Shown here piece by piece: positions 24,910 through 36,010 of a DNA stretch of 64,000 nt. The notes below the pieces were generated by a model. The model had not been told where the DNA came from. It ran no database searches and saw only the letters and a list, made by a program, of their open reading frames with translations. The number at the start of each line of letters is the position of its first letter. Position 1 is the stretch's first letter. A program made the translations under genes and the position numbers. Source of the stretch: Torreya grandis (taxonomy: Eukaryota > Streptophyta > Pinopsida > Cupressales > Taxaceae); the NCBI GenBank assembly GCA_037957365.1, contig JARHVA010008353.1, positions 336,001 through 400,000 on the forward strand, in the 5' to 3' direction.

Positions 24910-26770
24910 TTTACCCTACTCGAATCTCATCATGTGTCACTTAGGTGCAATAGGGGATGGTGATTTGAGAAAAGAACATAACAACACATAACACTGAAGC
25001 TAAACAAATTTATAGTATTTTGAAACATAAAATAACTAAAATGGAAATAAATAAATAGTAAAAGTAATGCATACCTTGACTTAGTTTTATCACTGGATGG
25101 TTGTTTGTTGTGTTTATAGTTCTGATCGTGGAAGGTGTAAAGACTAATTTTGACAAACCCAAGGATACAAAACTAAATATAAAAAACAAATAAATGTAGG
25201 AAATACAAGATAACTAATGCTATATAGATGAGATGTACTTAAAAATTTAGAAAATGGGGTTGGCAAGTACTATGTTAGACCAAATGACCAAGTTAAATTA
25301 GAGTAAATTGGATATCTAAAAATCCAAGGTTACTAAAGATCAAAAAACTCAAATAAGTAAACTTGAAGTAAGAAAGGAAAACTCACCAAGTCAAACCAAG
25401 GATACATGTCAAAAATAGTGATCAAACATCAATGTGAAATTAGTGATAATCCTTACTTAAACAAAGATGGGTAAGCAAAATTGGTAAAATAACATTGAAG
25501 AGTGAGAAGTAATAATCCTTACTCAATCATCAATGGAAAAGGGTGCATAAAAGGGAAAACAACATTGGTGAGTGAGGAGTAATAAGCCAACCTCACTCAA
25601 TACTTAAAATAGTACATGAAAGTAGAAATAGACTCAGGTGTCCACAAAATAGGGTAATAAAAAAATAATGAATGGTAAAAATAAAGCAAAGTGATGATGG
25701 GATGTAAAGCAATGGTGTAAAGAAAGTAATCCATAGTTGCTCAGGCATATTATTTTGTTCTAAATATAGATAAAAGTGAAACAATGTAGTGCTAGTATGT
25801 TTTTAATATGTGAGTAAGAAGGAATATAGAAGAAGATAAATATATTTAGAATCACACTTTGCCTATCAAGGGGGGAAATGAAATGGGTGGAGGGGAGAAT
25901 GAAAGAAAAACCAAGGTAGAGGAACTCTTTATCAAAGTCAAGACACTCAAATTAGGTTTGTCAAAACAAGAGGAATTTTAACCTTAAGGACTCTGAAAAA
26001 CTTCTCTTAGCCACATAAGTACTAGATCAACAAATGTAATAGGTAGAAAATAACATGAAGGCTATATCCATGAAAATTAAAATGGACCTAACTTCCCACA
26101 ATGTGTTCTCCATTCCTCAGGACCCCTTATAGAGCCATCGATCTACTATGAAGATTGGATACTTGTATGAGAAATTAGGTATCACCATAGAGTTTGTTTA
26201 ACTCTCCTATTCCAATCTACTAGCCTATCACACCCTAATGGACCTAAACTCTATAATGAGACCAATTATAAAATTTGATCTTTGATTAGAGATAAGAAAT
26301 GTGCTAATCATGTCTTTTGGTGTGATTTTGAATTTTAAAATTTGTATGTTTCCTTTTGTATATCACTACCTTTTATGTCAAAATGATTTGGATTTTAACT
26401 TTATTAATGGCTTTTTATTTTCCTCCATACAAATTTGGAAATCCAAACATGTGTGATAAAGATGACTTTTATTTGAATACTTTGGAATTGGATGCTAAGA
26501 GAGAGAAATTTAGAGAGCATGGTGTTTAAGAGTCTTTGTTAAGTTAGGTTAAATAAAAGTTCTATCTTGATTTTGACCTTGTTTTATCCAATGTGGAGTG
26601 AAATGAAAGGAAATCAAGAGGAATAAAACATGAAATAATTTGAATTAATTCAAATCATAAAAAAATGTGACAAAGGGTGAAAAAGGGATACAATGATAGT
26701 AAAAGTGTGATTCCTTATCATAAGAATGAGGGAAGTGTAGAAAAACATGCTAACACCTTATTTTTGTGAA
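24910..26770 (-). other. Element B 3' UTR, no gene
   Basis: Non-coding, strongly AT-rich. A block of about 70 bases repeats three times, imperfectly, at roughly 25,421, 25,487 and 25,558, sharing a core like aacattg.agtgag.agtaataa. The short open frame at 25,593-25,784 on the minus strand lies in this repeat area and looks accidental. Confidence 0.6.
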
Positions 26771-26879
26771 AAGTTTATCTACAAAAGAAAAAAAGGCTAA
26801 AGTTGAGAATAAGGATAAAAAATTCATAACCATTGAAAATAAAATTATAGAAAAGGAATAATAAATGAAAGATGGAAAT

Positions 26880-27180
26880 TTCATGAGGAAGGCCAGGTCC
26901 TATCCATGGTCTTACATTGCAACTCATAAAAGAGAAACCCACAAGGGTGCATAAAGCATGTAGAAAGTATATGAGATAAATATGGTATTTATGAGGAATG
27001 CTAGATCCTATCCATGGTCTTACACTACAAATCACAATAGAGAAACTAAAGGGGGTGCAAAAAAGTATTATAAAGTAAGAAAACAAAGAGAACAAAATGA
27101 AGTCATGAACAAGACTAGATCCTATATGTTGGTTTACAATGCAACTCATGAGATATAGGAAACCAAAGGACCAAAAATAA
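26880..27180 (-). repeat. Tandem repeat, about 112 bases, three copies, in element B 3' UTR
   Basis: The block tagatcctatccatggtctt and close variants recur near 26,895, 27,004 and 27,117, each followed by a version of acattgcaactcat. It sits between the integrase end and the 3' LTR, where Tat elements are known to carry variable tandem arrays. The 124-codon minus frame over it is open only because of the repeat. Confidence 0.8.
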
Positions 27181-27289
27181 GGACCAAGGTTTGTGAAAAG
27201 AGAGAACTGATGTAGAGGGTGAGACTAATGTAAGTATCCTAAAAAAAGTGTTATAAGTATATCATATATGAATAATGATAAGAAGGGGG

Positions 27290-28470
27290 AGATTTAGGCA
27301 ATTTTTTTTTTAAGAATTGCACATTAGTGGGTTGTTTAAAAATTTGGCCGTCATTAGTTTGAAGGCAATAGGTGCTTGGACCAAGGATGTCTTTGAATAA
27401 ATAAGGGCCCCACAATTTTAGGCATATTTACCTTCTTTGTCATGAGTGTATTATAATTTAAGGACAAGATGACCAATCATTAAAATTATGAACTTTAACT
27501 CTATTTTATGTTGTTTGGCAATGTGGACCTTATATTAGTGATTATGTTGTAAGGAGAAAATATGGTGTTCATCAAGGAGATCAAGAGCATGAAGGTGAGA
27601 TTCAAATAATTATTCATCAATTATTATAACATAAGAGAGGGAATCTCAACTTCTAATGGGAGGACTAATTCATAACCATAGACTAGTGAAAATGGCATTG
27701 CCTCAGTGGCAGTGTGTATGCTAGTGTGATAGGCCCAAAGAGTGGGATATAAATGCAGATGTAAATCCATGTAGGTTTCATCAATTATATTTTAGACATT
27801 TTTAGTAAGATTTTTATTGAAGGCCTCAGCTTGGCCATTGTATTATGGATGATAGGGTGTAGAATTTCTTTTATTGATTTTAAATTTATCATAGAGCTAT
27901 TTGATGTCTTTATTTTTGAAGTTATCACCATTATGTAAAATGATAGTATGAGAGACACAAAAATGGAAAATGATTTGATTAAAGATGAATTTGGAGATGG
28001 TGGTACTAATGACATTGATGAGGGTCATAACTTTGACACATTTCATAAAATATTTAGTGGTGGTGATAATAAAGACATGTCCATCTCAATATTGAGGTAA
28101 TTTGTGTATGAGATCTAATCCCCACATGGAAAATGGCAAGGGAGACTCTATGGTTTGAAAAATGACTAGAGGTAAATTAATTAGATCATCATGAAGTTGG
28201 AAAGGAGTACTATTTTTAGCAAATTCAATGGAATCCTTTTCAAGAGTGGGTCAAAAGTATCTCATACATAAGTATTTGTAGGATATAACATGCCTACTAT
28301 TGTGGCCACTACAAATGCCCCCATGTGCTTGTTCAAGAAGAGGAGGAACTTCTTCTTCCATAACAAAATAGATCAGGGTACCTTTAGCATTATGAAGATA
28401 AATGATGTTATATCCAAATATATATTTAAATGATTGTTTTTGAAATGCGAGTCTTTTCATAAAAATCAAT
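27290..28470 (-). pseudogene. Integrase relic of element B
   Basis: From high to low coordinate: the zinc-binding region with EEEVPPLLEQAHGGICSGH (28,251-28,469), then the catalytic core with HNGDNFKNKDIK (about 27,900), STPYHP, NGQAEAFNKNL (about 27,820) and WAYHTSIHTATEAMPFSLVYG (about 27,720), then a C-terminal GPYLFKDI stretch near 27,390. Integrase inserts the DNA copy in the host genome. Stops and frameshifts are frequent (for example GNGQ reads as a stop followed by YNGQ). The order RNase H then integrase is that of Ty3/gypsy. Confidence 0.87.
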
Positions 28471-28689
28471 GTTTAGAGGATATGTTTTGTGTTTAGTAAA
28501 TTGAATAATGTCTTTGTACCATGGGATTTTTTAAATGGTGATAGCCTCGATGTGACAGATGAGTGAATCTCATGGTTGAATAAAATATGGGGATTTTTTA
28601 ATTTGGATAAGAAAAGTGGAATTGCTAATAACTTGGTGTGGATTAAAAAGAGATGTTAAATAATAAAGAGAATCGATAATAAAATTTTG

Positions 28690-29040
28690 ATCTCGAAGGA
28701 TAGGCTTGATGGTAAAAGAATTGAAATATTTGGTAAGGGTAGTGGTGGTTTGATGATAATAAATTATATTTTTGATTTTTCATTGGTAATAATCATTGAA
28801 CTAGAGATAAATAAGTTGGGAGTTACCTAAAGCATGTAGATATGTGATATCTAGATCAAGGGCTACTCTCATGCTGAGGATTAAGGCTTCATACTCCACC
28901 ATGTTATTAGTGACATAAAATGTGAGATGAAATGATAAATGGATAATTTCATGAAGATGAATAATAAGGATACAAATTTCCACAACTCCTTGAAGGAATT
29001 TGGCACCATCAAAATGAAGGGTCCAAGTATCTTCATGTAA
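28690..29040 (-). pseudogene. Second (archaeal-type) RNase H relic of element B
   Basis: Begins WTLHFDGAKFLQG, holding the first catalytic aspartate in FDGA, and continues FHLTFYVTNNMVEYEALILS with the catalytic glutamate in EYEAL and HALGNSQLI with asparagine where the third aspartate (GDSQLI) is expected. This TNNxxEYEAL pattern is typical of the additional RNase H acquired by the Tat lineage. A frame is open at 28,801-28,983. It would degrade RNA in RNA/DNA hybrids during reverse transcription. Confidence 0.85.
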
Positions 29041-29219
29041 ATAGATAGTAATTTTAGGAAGTTCTTTGATAACTAATTTAGGTTTAGTATTATCGAGGAA
29101 GATATAACACTATTCAAGATTACTTGAATCAAGGTTATAAGTGAAGTTATCAAAGTATTCTTTAATATATATGGACTGATTGAGACCTTTAATATATAGA
29201 ATATTATCATTTTGAAGAT

Positions 29220-29610
29220 TATCTTGAAGGTGGTTAGTAGCTAGGATTGGAGTTGTGACAAGTTGATCAGTAATGATTTATCCTTTGACAACTTTTTGTG
29301 TAATAATTCATAGATAAAATTCCATGAGAAGGACCATCCACTTGCCAATTATATCTTTAGGAAGAAAGGATTTAGGGAATAAGTGATGAAGTAGATCATA
29401 ATGAATAATGACATAAGTGGTTTGATAAAGCATGTATTGTTAGAGATTTTTAGTAGCAAAATTTGTGGTGAGGCAATCATGTTCTACTTTTGTATAACAT
29501 TTTTCATAGTTAATGAGGCCCTAGATAATATAATAGATGGCATATTTTTGAGCAAGCATTGCCCCAATTGATATGGGTGTATAAGATGTATATAAGATTA
29601 AAGGATGATT
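29220..29610 (-). pseudogene. Gypsy-type RNase H relic of element B
   Basis: Broken frames read IGAMLAQ, AIYYI, LINYEKCYTKVEHDCL (about 29,500), then YMLYQTTYVII and, after stops, GKWMVLLMEFYL and ITQKVVKG. This is the domain that directly follows RT in all Ty3/gypsy elements. Because the second RNase H lies just downstream, element B keeps both, the diagnostic dual arrangement of Tat. Confidence 0.82.
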
Positions 29611-29639
29611 ATTTGAATGTGGAAGAAGAGTAGGGAATC

Positions 29640-30700
29640 AAAGAATATTTTATATTTTTAAATTATTTTTGATAAGGATATGTACATTCTAAGGAATTAC
29701 CTTTCTTGAGAAGAGAATTGACAAAATAGATATGATAAGCTATTGTGAGGAGGAACCATCTAATTACCCCAAGTTCACTGAGGTAAGTGTGAATATATAG
29801 AATGGAATGAGGGATGGGAATGTTGATAATAACATTAATATTGGAGAGATTGATGTCAATACTATGAAGAGAGACTAAGAATCTTAACAATTTGCTAAAT
29901 TTGACATCAAAAATGCACTTGTAGGGATTTAATCTAACTTTATATTTAATGAGGTGATCAAATATGATAATAAGATCAAAGAGATGAGTCTTGTGGATTT
30001 TGGATTTTGGATTTGGGAATGAGTTAATCCATGTAGGTTTTGATAGTCTTATGAATGAGATCATGAAAAATAAGGGTCATCACCCATTGATAGGTATCAC
30101 CAACATTTTTGAGGCCAAAGGGAATTTTAACATAACAATAGGTGATCCATTCTGTGGTAAAAGTTATCTTATGTTGGTCTTCGGGGGTAGTGTGAATTTG
30201 GTTATAATTTGATAAACCATCCATATGGGACAAACTTTCATAACCAATAGTGGAATCGATGATGACATCTATAGAAGGTAGAGGAAAGTTATCCTTGAGA
30301 CAAGAAAGATTAAGATTGTAGAAATCATTACAAATGTGAATCACCATGGTGAATTTCTTCTAAATAGGGATAATATTAGAGACCCATTTTGAATAGTCCA
30401 TAGGCTTGATAAACTTGTAATTGATAAGCTTGATAATTTATTTATGGCATAAAGTTGAAACTTTTGGTGGAAATTTTCATGGCTTTTATCACATGGGTTT
30501 GGTGTTGGGGTAAGTGATGATATTGTGCACCATGATTCTAGGGTCAATACTAGGCATGTCCTTATAGGACAAATAAAACACCTTATGATATTTATCAAAA
30601 AATAAGTTGAAGTTATCATGTTTGATTGGTGTGAGTTCATTAGAGGTTGTAATTGGTTAAGGGCATGATGGGGTACCATATTTGATTCAATAGTTTTCAT
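29640..30700 (-). pseudogene. Reverse transcriptase relic of element B
   Basis: Reading down the minus strand: YKDMPSIDPRIMVHNII (about 30,560), DYSKWVSNIIPI (about 30,390), ICNDFYNLNLSCLKDNFPLP (30,335-30,276), YESLSHMDGLSNYNQIH, IPFGLKNVGDTYQ, then the catalytic stretch YMD followed by a stop in place of the second aspartate (about 30,024-30,035), and HLFDLIIIFDHLIKYKVRLN, ending near FNSLLKKG. It copies element RNA into DNA. At least one frameshift and several stops are present. Confidence 0.9.
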
Positions 30701-31800
30701 AATAAATATAACATTAACACCTTATAAATGATATGATGCATTAGGTAAAAAGGAAATGGGATTTTATTTAGGATAGATGCTAATAATGAAGTTATTAAAA
30801 TAAGGGGATTTATTTTTGAAATTTCTAAGTTTGTGATACTACCGAGGTAGTTGAGGTTCTTAGGCATTACATAATTTAAGAATGGATTCATCACTAGGAA
30901 AAGTGGGAAGAGGACCATAATAATTGACATCTACTTCGAGATCAATAATTTGACTACCATAGTGGTCATATTCATAATGTATATGACATACATACATGGC
31001 CTTGGCATCTAATGTAATTTGAGGAGTAGGTGGAGTAGGGGAAAAAGGTTGATCAAATTTTAATTAGTTTGTCATTAATGTCATTTATGTGGGAAGAGTT
31101 GTATGCAAGGATTGAATTTGTAGGTGGTATAGAAGATGCAATAATTTTCAAAGGTTCAGAAAGTAAATTTGTTCTACCACCCAAGGAATATCAATGAGTG
31201 GAGAATTAAAAAGAGGTACATGACCTTATGGAGTTAACTCAAAGATAATGGAACTAGTATTAACATCATAGTTGAAAGCATGTATTTGGGATAAAGTTTT
31301 CTGATAATGTTGAACATCCAAGTCTCATGATTGAGTTTAAGCCATGATATAATTATCATCATAGGTTGGAAAAATTATACATGCTTGAGATTTTGGAAGA
31401 GTTTCAGAAGGGGACTACCTAAATCACTGAATTTAAATGGATACATGAATAAAGGGTCTTAAAATAATTTTTCCAATCCATAATCATTACATGTGAAGGC
31501 ATCTTCTGTGTAAGAGGCTTCCTGAGAATTGCATGGAGGGGGAATTTAGTGATCTCATCAATGAGAGGGATGGTGAGATCATGAGTTAATAAAGAAGGAA
31601 AAAACCACTATGATATGTAAGGAGGTAGCTTAGTAGTTTTGCAAGTATGCTATAATTCATTAGGTTCATCATCATCTGAATCAACAAGAGTGACATGTAA
31701 ATCTATGTTGATGTTGATAAATTTAAGTAAGGGATAACTATTGATTGTTAGAATGGTAGGAATTTGATATTATGATTTAGGATTAGGAAGTTGAATACTC
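30701..31800 (-). pseudogene. Protease-RT linker of element B, decayed
   Basis: Tat elements have a long linker between protease and RT. Short recognisable phrases remain, for example LTHDLTIPLIDEI (about 31,560) and MIMDWKNYFKTLYS (about 31,460). Stops are too many to define a frame. Nothing else is seen here. Confidence 0.6.
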
Positions 31801-31990
31801 CAAGGGTTGGGATTGCCTTCATGTTTATAATTTTTGATGTTATGTAAGAACTTGATACATTAGATATCGAAAGAGGTGATATCCCTCATTATATGAGTTT
31901 ATGGTTGTCCTAGGAGTATGTTGTAAGATAGGGGTAAATCTAGGACCATAATCTTAGTTTGAATAGTCTTGTGGTTTGTCTTGATGAACT
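31800..31990 (-). pseudogene. Protease C-terminal fragment
   Basis: The minus strand reads TIQTKIMVLDLPLSYNILLG, then a stop where tryptophan is usual, then CIKFLHN and EGNPNP. LSYNILLGRPW followed by a histidine is the usual C-terminal half of retroviral-type aspartic proteases in this lineage. Its start overlaps in homology, not in position, with the end of the fragment at 41,133-41,435, so the two are not simply halves of one gene. Confidence 0.72.
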
Positions 31991-32200
31991 ACAAGACAAA
32001 AATAGATGTGGGTTGCCCTAGGTATGGGATGAGGTATTCCCCCTCAAAGTGGGAGTCGAGAGAAGGGAATCTAAAATCGGGTGCCAATTTGATAGGCAAT
32101 GGATGGGTAAGGTGAGGTTGAAGTATGAACGCTGCAATAGTTGAGATTGCGTGTATACCACTTCACGTGATAGGTAGGTCAAATTGTCATAGGCAAGGTT

Positions 32201-32385
32201 GAGGAGCACTAAAATCAAAGTAACAAGTCCCCAGCTTTTTAGTCATAGCTGATTGGGTTAAATGATCAAGGCTATAGCTCTAATGGTCGAGGAGGACTAA
32301 AATCAAACTAATCGGTCCCCAGCTTTTTGGTCGTAGTTGATTGGGTTAGATCGATCAAAGTTGTAGCTCCAATGGTCATTGTGTT
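32201..32385 (-). repeat. Two-copy 88-base tandem repeat in element C
   Basis: Units begin at 32,201 and 32,289; both contain tccccagctttttggtcgta or a near copy, followed by gattgggtta and a gtagctc(c/t)aatggtc end. Confidence 0.85.
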
Positions 32386-32737
32386 CCAAGTATCTGGGAT
32401 AGGAAGTGCTCCTAAAAAACATGAGGGGATCAACTTGGTCATGATCCTATAATAGGTGTGAAGGTTGTGGACAATTTGCTAACTATTCGTGAGGTAGCAT
32501 ATATGCAATCAAAACAACCAAGGCAAAGTTGTCTCGAAAGTGGTCGTGGTCTGAGGAGATAGTCATGATCTCCAAGGTCATTAGTCGAGTAGGGATGAGA
32601 TATAAGTGATCTCAAGTATTGTGTGTTGTGGTTAGGGAGATGTATGTGATCTCTAATGTGCCCCATGAGAAGTCGAAGGTGGCTTCTACAGTGGCAGGGC
32701 TGGTTATTTGGTCATGATTTTGGGTTGGTATAGATAG
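32386..32737 (-). other. Element C, non-coding between tandem arrays
   Basis: No repeat or credible gene. Overlapping minus-strand open frames (32,439-32,666; 32,612-32,794) have no recognisable content. The phrase gtgatctc(a/t)a recurs three times around 32,570-32,660. Confidence 0.5.
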
Positions 32738-33840
32738 TTGGTCCATTAGGTAAATGAACCAATGAATGGCCAAGCTAACCTCAGAAGACCCCATGTCAAT
32801 TGAGTGCTGCCTACATAGCCCATGTGAGGGCCTTAGGCCAATGTAGTTCTACCCAAAAGGGAAGAAGAGGGTAGGTTATGGATTGGTTTTGACTAGGTTA
32901 GGTCATGGTTAAAGGTTATATGGTTGGTTCATTAGGTAGACGAATGAATGAATAGCTGAGCTAACCTCAGAAGACCCCATGTCAACTGAGTGCTGCTTAC
33001 ATAGCCCCTATTTTAAGGGCCTCAGGCTAATGTAGTTCTCCCTAAAAGGGAAGAAGAGGGTAGGTTATGGATTGGGTTTGTCTAGGTTAAGTCATGGTTA
33101 AAGGTTATATGGTTGGTCCATCAGGTAGATGAACGAATAAATGGCTGAGCTAACCTTAGAAGACCCCATGTCAAGTGAGTGCTACCTACATAGCTCCTAT
33201 TTTAAGGGCCTCAGGCCAATGTAGTTCTCCCCAAAAGGGAAGAAGAGGGTAGGTTATGGATCAGTTTTGACTAGGTTAGGTCATGGTTAAAGGTTATATG
33301 GTTGGTCCATCAGGTAGACAAATAAATGAATGGTCGAGATAACCTCAGAAGACCCCATGTCAACTGAGTGCTGCCTACATAGCCCATGTTTTAAGGGCCT
33401 CAGGCCAATGTAGTTCTCCCAAAAGGGAAGAAGAGGATAGGTTATGGATTGGTTTTGACTAGGTTAGGTCATGGTTAAAGGTTATATGGTTGGTCCATTA
33501 GGCAGATGAAAAAATGAATGGCCAAGCTAACCTTAGAAGACCTCATGTCAATTAAGTGCTACCTACATAGCCCATGCAAGGGCCTCAGGCCAATATAGTT
33601 CTCCCAAAAGGGAAGAAGAGGATAGGTTATGGATTGGTTTTGACTAGGTTAGGTCATGGTTAAAGGTTATATGGTTGGTCCATCAAGTAGATGAACAAAT
33701 GAATGGCTGAGCTAACCTCAGAAGACCTCATGTCAACTGAGTGCTACCTACATAGCCCATGTGAGGGCCTCAAGCCAATGTAGTTCTCCCCAAAAGGGAA
33801 GATGGAGTCAAAGAGGTCGATAGTTGGTTTGGTCATGTTA
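32738..33840 (-). repeat. Tandem array, about 187-base unit, nearly six copies (element C)
   Basis: Unit starts (ttggtccattagg or variants) are at 32,738, 32,924, 33,113, 33,302, 33,490 and 33,675, spacings 185-189. Each unit carries gaagacc(c/t)catgtca, agtgctgcctacatagccc, gggcctcaggccaatgtag and gggaagaagagggtaggtta. Copies differ by point changes and short indels (the tttt before aagggcctc is present in three). The array lies between the IN fragment and the purine run, the position of hypervariable 3' UTR arrays in Tat elements. Confidence 0.95.
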
Positions 33841-34545
33841 GTATTTTTAGCATTTCCCATATGTTTGATGGTACATACTTGAAATGATGAGTGTATGATG
33901 ATGTTACAACCTTTTCCATATTGTGTGATGGTGTATGCTATGACATAGGTTATGTGGTTTTTCATCCTTAGCAATTTTCCATATTGGTGATGGTGTATGC
34001 TAAAAATGAAATGAGTGTATGATGATGTTACACCGTTTTCCATATTGTGTGATGGTATACGTTGTAACATAGGTTGTGTCTGGTTGATAGTTGTTTTGGT
34101 TATGTTTGAAATGATGAATGTATGATGATGTTATAGCCTTTTCCATATTGTGTGATAGTGTATCCTGTAACATAGTGTTATGTGGTTTTTCATCCCTAGC
34201 AATGTTCCATATTCATGATGGTCTATGCTAAAAATGAAATGAGTTTATTTATGCTTTAGCAAGTTTCCATATTGATGATGGTATATGCTTGACATAAATT
34301 GTGTTTGGTTGATATTTGTTTTGGTTAGGTTGGAAATGATGAGTGTAAGATGATGTTATAGCCTTTTTCATATTATGTGATGGTGTATGCTATAACATAG
34401 GATATGTGGTTTTTCATCCTTAGCACTTTTCCATATTGGTGATGGTGTATGCTGAAAATGAAATGAGTTTATTTATGCTTCAGTAAGTTTCCATATTGTT
34501 GATGGTATATGCTTGACATAGATTGTGTTTGGTTGATAGTTTTCA
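33840..34545 (-). repeat. Nested tandem array with the core tttccatattg.tgatggt (element C)
   Basis: The core ccatattg(t/g)(g/t)gatggt(g/a)tat recurs about ten times at 60-80-base spacing. A higher-order unit of about 250-290 bases (including catcc(t/c)tagca and gtttggttgatagtt) recurs about two and a half times. It adjoins the 187-base array directly. The 108-codon minus frame at 33,744-34,070 reflects the repeat. Confidence 0.88.
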
Positions 34546-35540
34546 TGTGTATTGTTTTCCATAGAAACTAGTGTGAATGGGCTATGATAATTTATATAAC
34601 ACAAAGTGGTATTTGTATTAAATAAATCATGATGTTATGTTAGTGGTTTAGGAAATATGTTTTGGTTGTCATGTTATTGGCATGTGACGAAGGTGTGTAA
34701 GAAGTGAAAGGCGCATTGATCTTTCATTGACAAGGACCATAATGATAACATAAATAGGGTTTTTGGAAACAAAAGACCCATTCACGCATTACGTCATTGA
34801 CCATTGGTTTGTGTTAGAAAAGTACTCTAATCACTTGACGTTAAGTGAGCTCAAAGTCCCTTGAGTATGTTGGGGTAATAGGTGTGATTATGTGAGATGT
34901 GAGGATAGCGTAACCCTTTTTTAGCAAGGATAACTTTGCCCCTTTTATAGGTGACCCCGAGAATGACTATAGGCAAGTCCATGACTTAATAGTTTGTCTG
35001 TCATTTTTTTTTGGGTAGATTGATCAATATGAGAAGTCTAATTGGGGATGTTGTTTTGTTTTGTGGTCATGTGAAGCTGATCGATGCGAGAAGCTTTTGA
35101 GAGGGTGTTGTTTATGGTAGCAAAATTTGGGCATAACCATCCTTCAAGGGAGTGGTCTATGTTTTGCTTTATAAGTTTTGATGTTTGTGAATAGCTTTCC
35201 TTCAAGGGAGCAATCTACTAATTATAGCAATAATGCAGCTATCTTTCAAGAGAGCAGTCTACATTGATAGTTAATGACCTTTGGTTAGGCATCCCAGTTT
35301 TATGTTTTGTGTTGACTGAACTTTTAGTCATGAACAAGACTATAGAGGTTTAGGGGTTTCCCTTTTATTTAGATAAAGCATTAATGCTTAAAAAAGGGTT
35401 AACTAATGTTTGTAGGGAAAAAGGGTTGAAAGGAATAGGAATGAGGATGACAGGGGTTGCTCAAGGGACGAGTTCAAGTTAAACATCAAGTGAATGATTA
35501 CTTGATTAATAATAGAATAGTCACAGATGTAAGGCATTAA
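34546..35540 (-). other. Element C spacer between IN end and tandem arrays
   Basis: Non-coding. It includes a short triplication of a phrase like ccttcaagggagcagtcta near 35,142, 35,200 and 35,252, about 55 bases apart. A few CpG-containing words (ttacgtcattg, cttgacgttaag) survive, in contrast to the flanking B sequence. Confidence 0.55.
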
Positions 35541-35544
35541 GGGG

Positions 35545-36010
35545 CTCAGGTTTTGGCTAGCCTTTGAGGGAAGATAGAAGATAATTTCCTAATCCATACT
35601 TGTGTGTTATGATATAAGGTTCGAGCCAATTAGGAGAAAACTTGCCTCGTTTGCTTCTTTCCATATTGGTCACGTGTTGGTTTTCTTTAAGGATGAGATC
35701 TCCAATTTTGAAATCTTGCTCTTTCAAATTTTTGTTGTAGGCATGATTGATGTGATCTTGGTAGATATGGAGATGATTAAGAGGTTGGTTGATGCTTGGT
35801 CGATGCTTGGTTGAGTTCGCGATAGTTAGTACAAAGTCGAATTCCCCCAATTGCTTTTGTGACAAGGACAATGTTTGACACCCATTATGGATAATTAATG
35901 AGTTGGATAAATGAGATGGAGAGAAGACATTGAAGCTCCTCTTTGACAAGGAGTACGATGCTAGGATGCATCCTGCAAAGCTTTTGCTTGATAGGCTTAG
36001 TTGGAGAAGG
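35545..36010 (-). pseudogene. RT start fused to integrase end in element C (internal deletion)
   Basis: The minus strand first reads an RT N-terminal region: TKPIKQKLCRMHPSIVLLVK, EELQCLLSISFI, WVSNIVLVTKAIGGIRLCT, NYRELNQAS. Within a few codons, near 35,790-35,815, it changes to an integrase C-terminal region: HINHAYNKNLKEQDFKIGDL and KGKF-like SPNWLEPYIITHKYG, GNYLLSSL. The rest of RT, both RNase H domains and most of IN (some 2.5 kb by comparison with B) are gone. The junction lies in a short direct repeat, gatgcttggt, present twice in tandem. The frame also shifts just before TKPIKQ. Confidence 0.82.

Noticed and set aside
29991..30212. 73-codon plus frame
   Set aside because: Shadow of the RT coding strand of element B.
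35602..35814. 70-codon plus frame
   Set aside because: Shadow of the integrase C-terminal region on the opposite strand.
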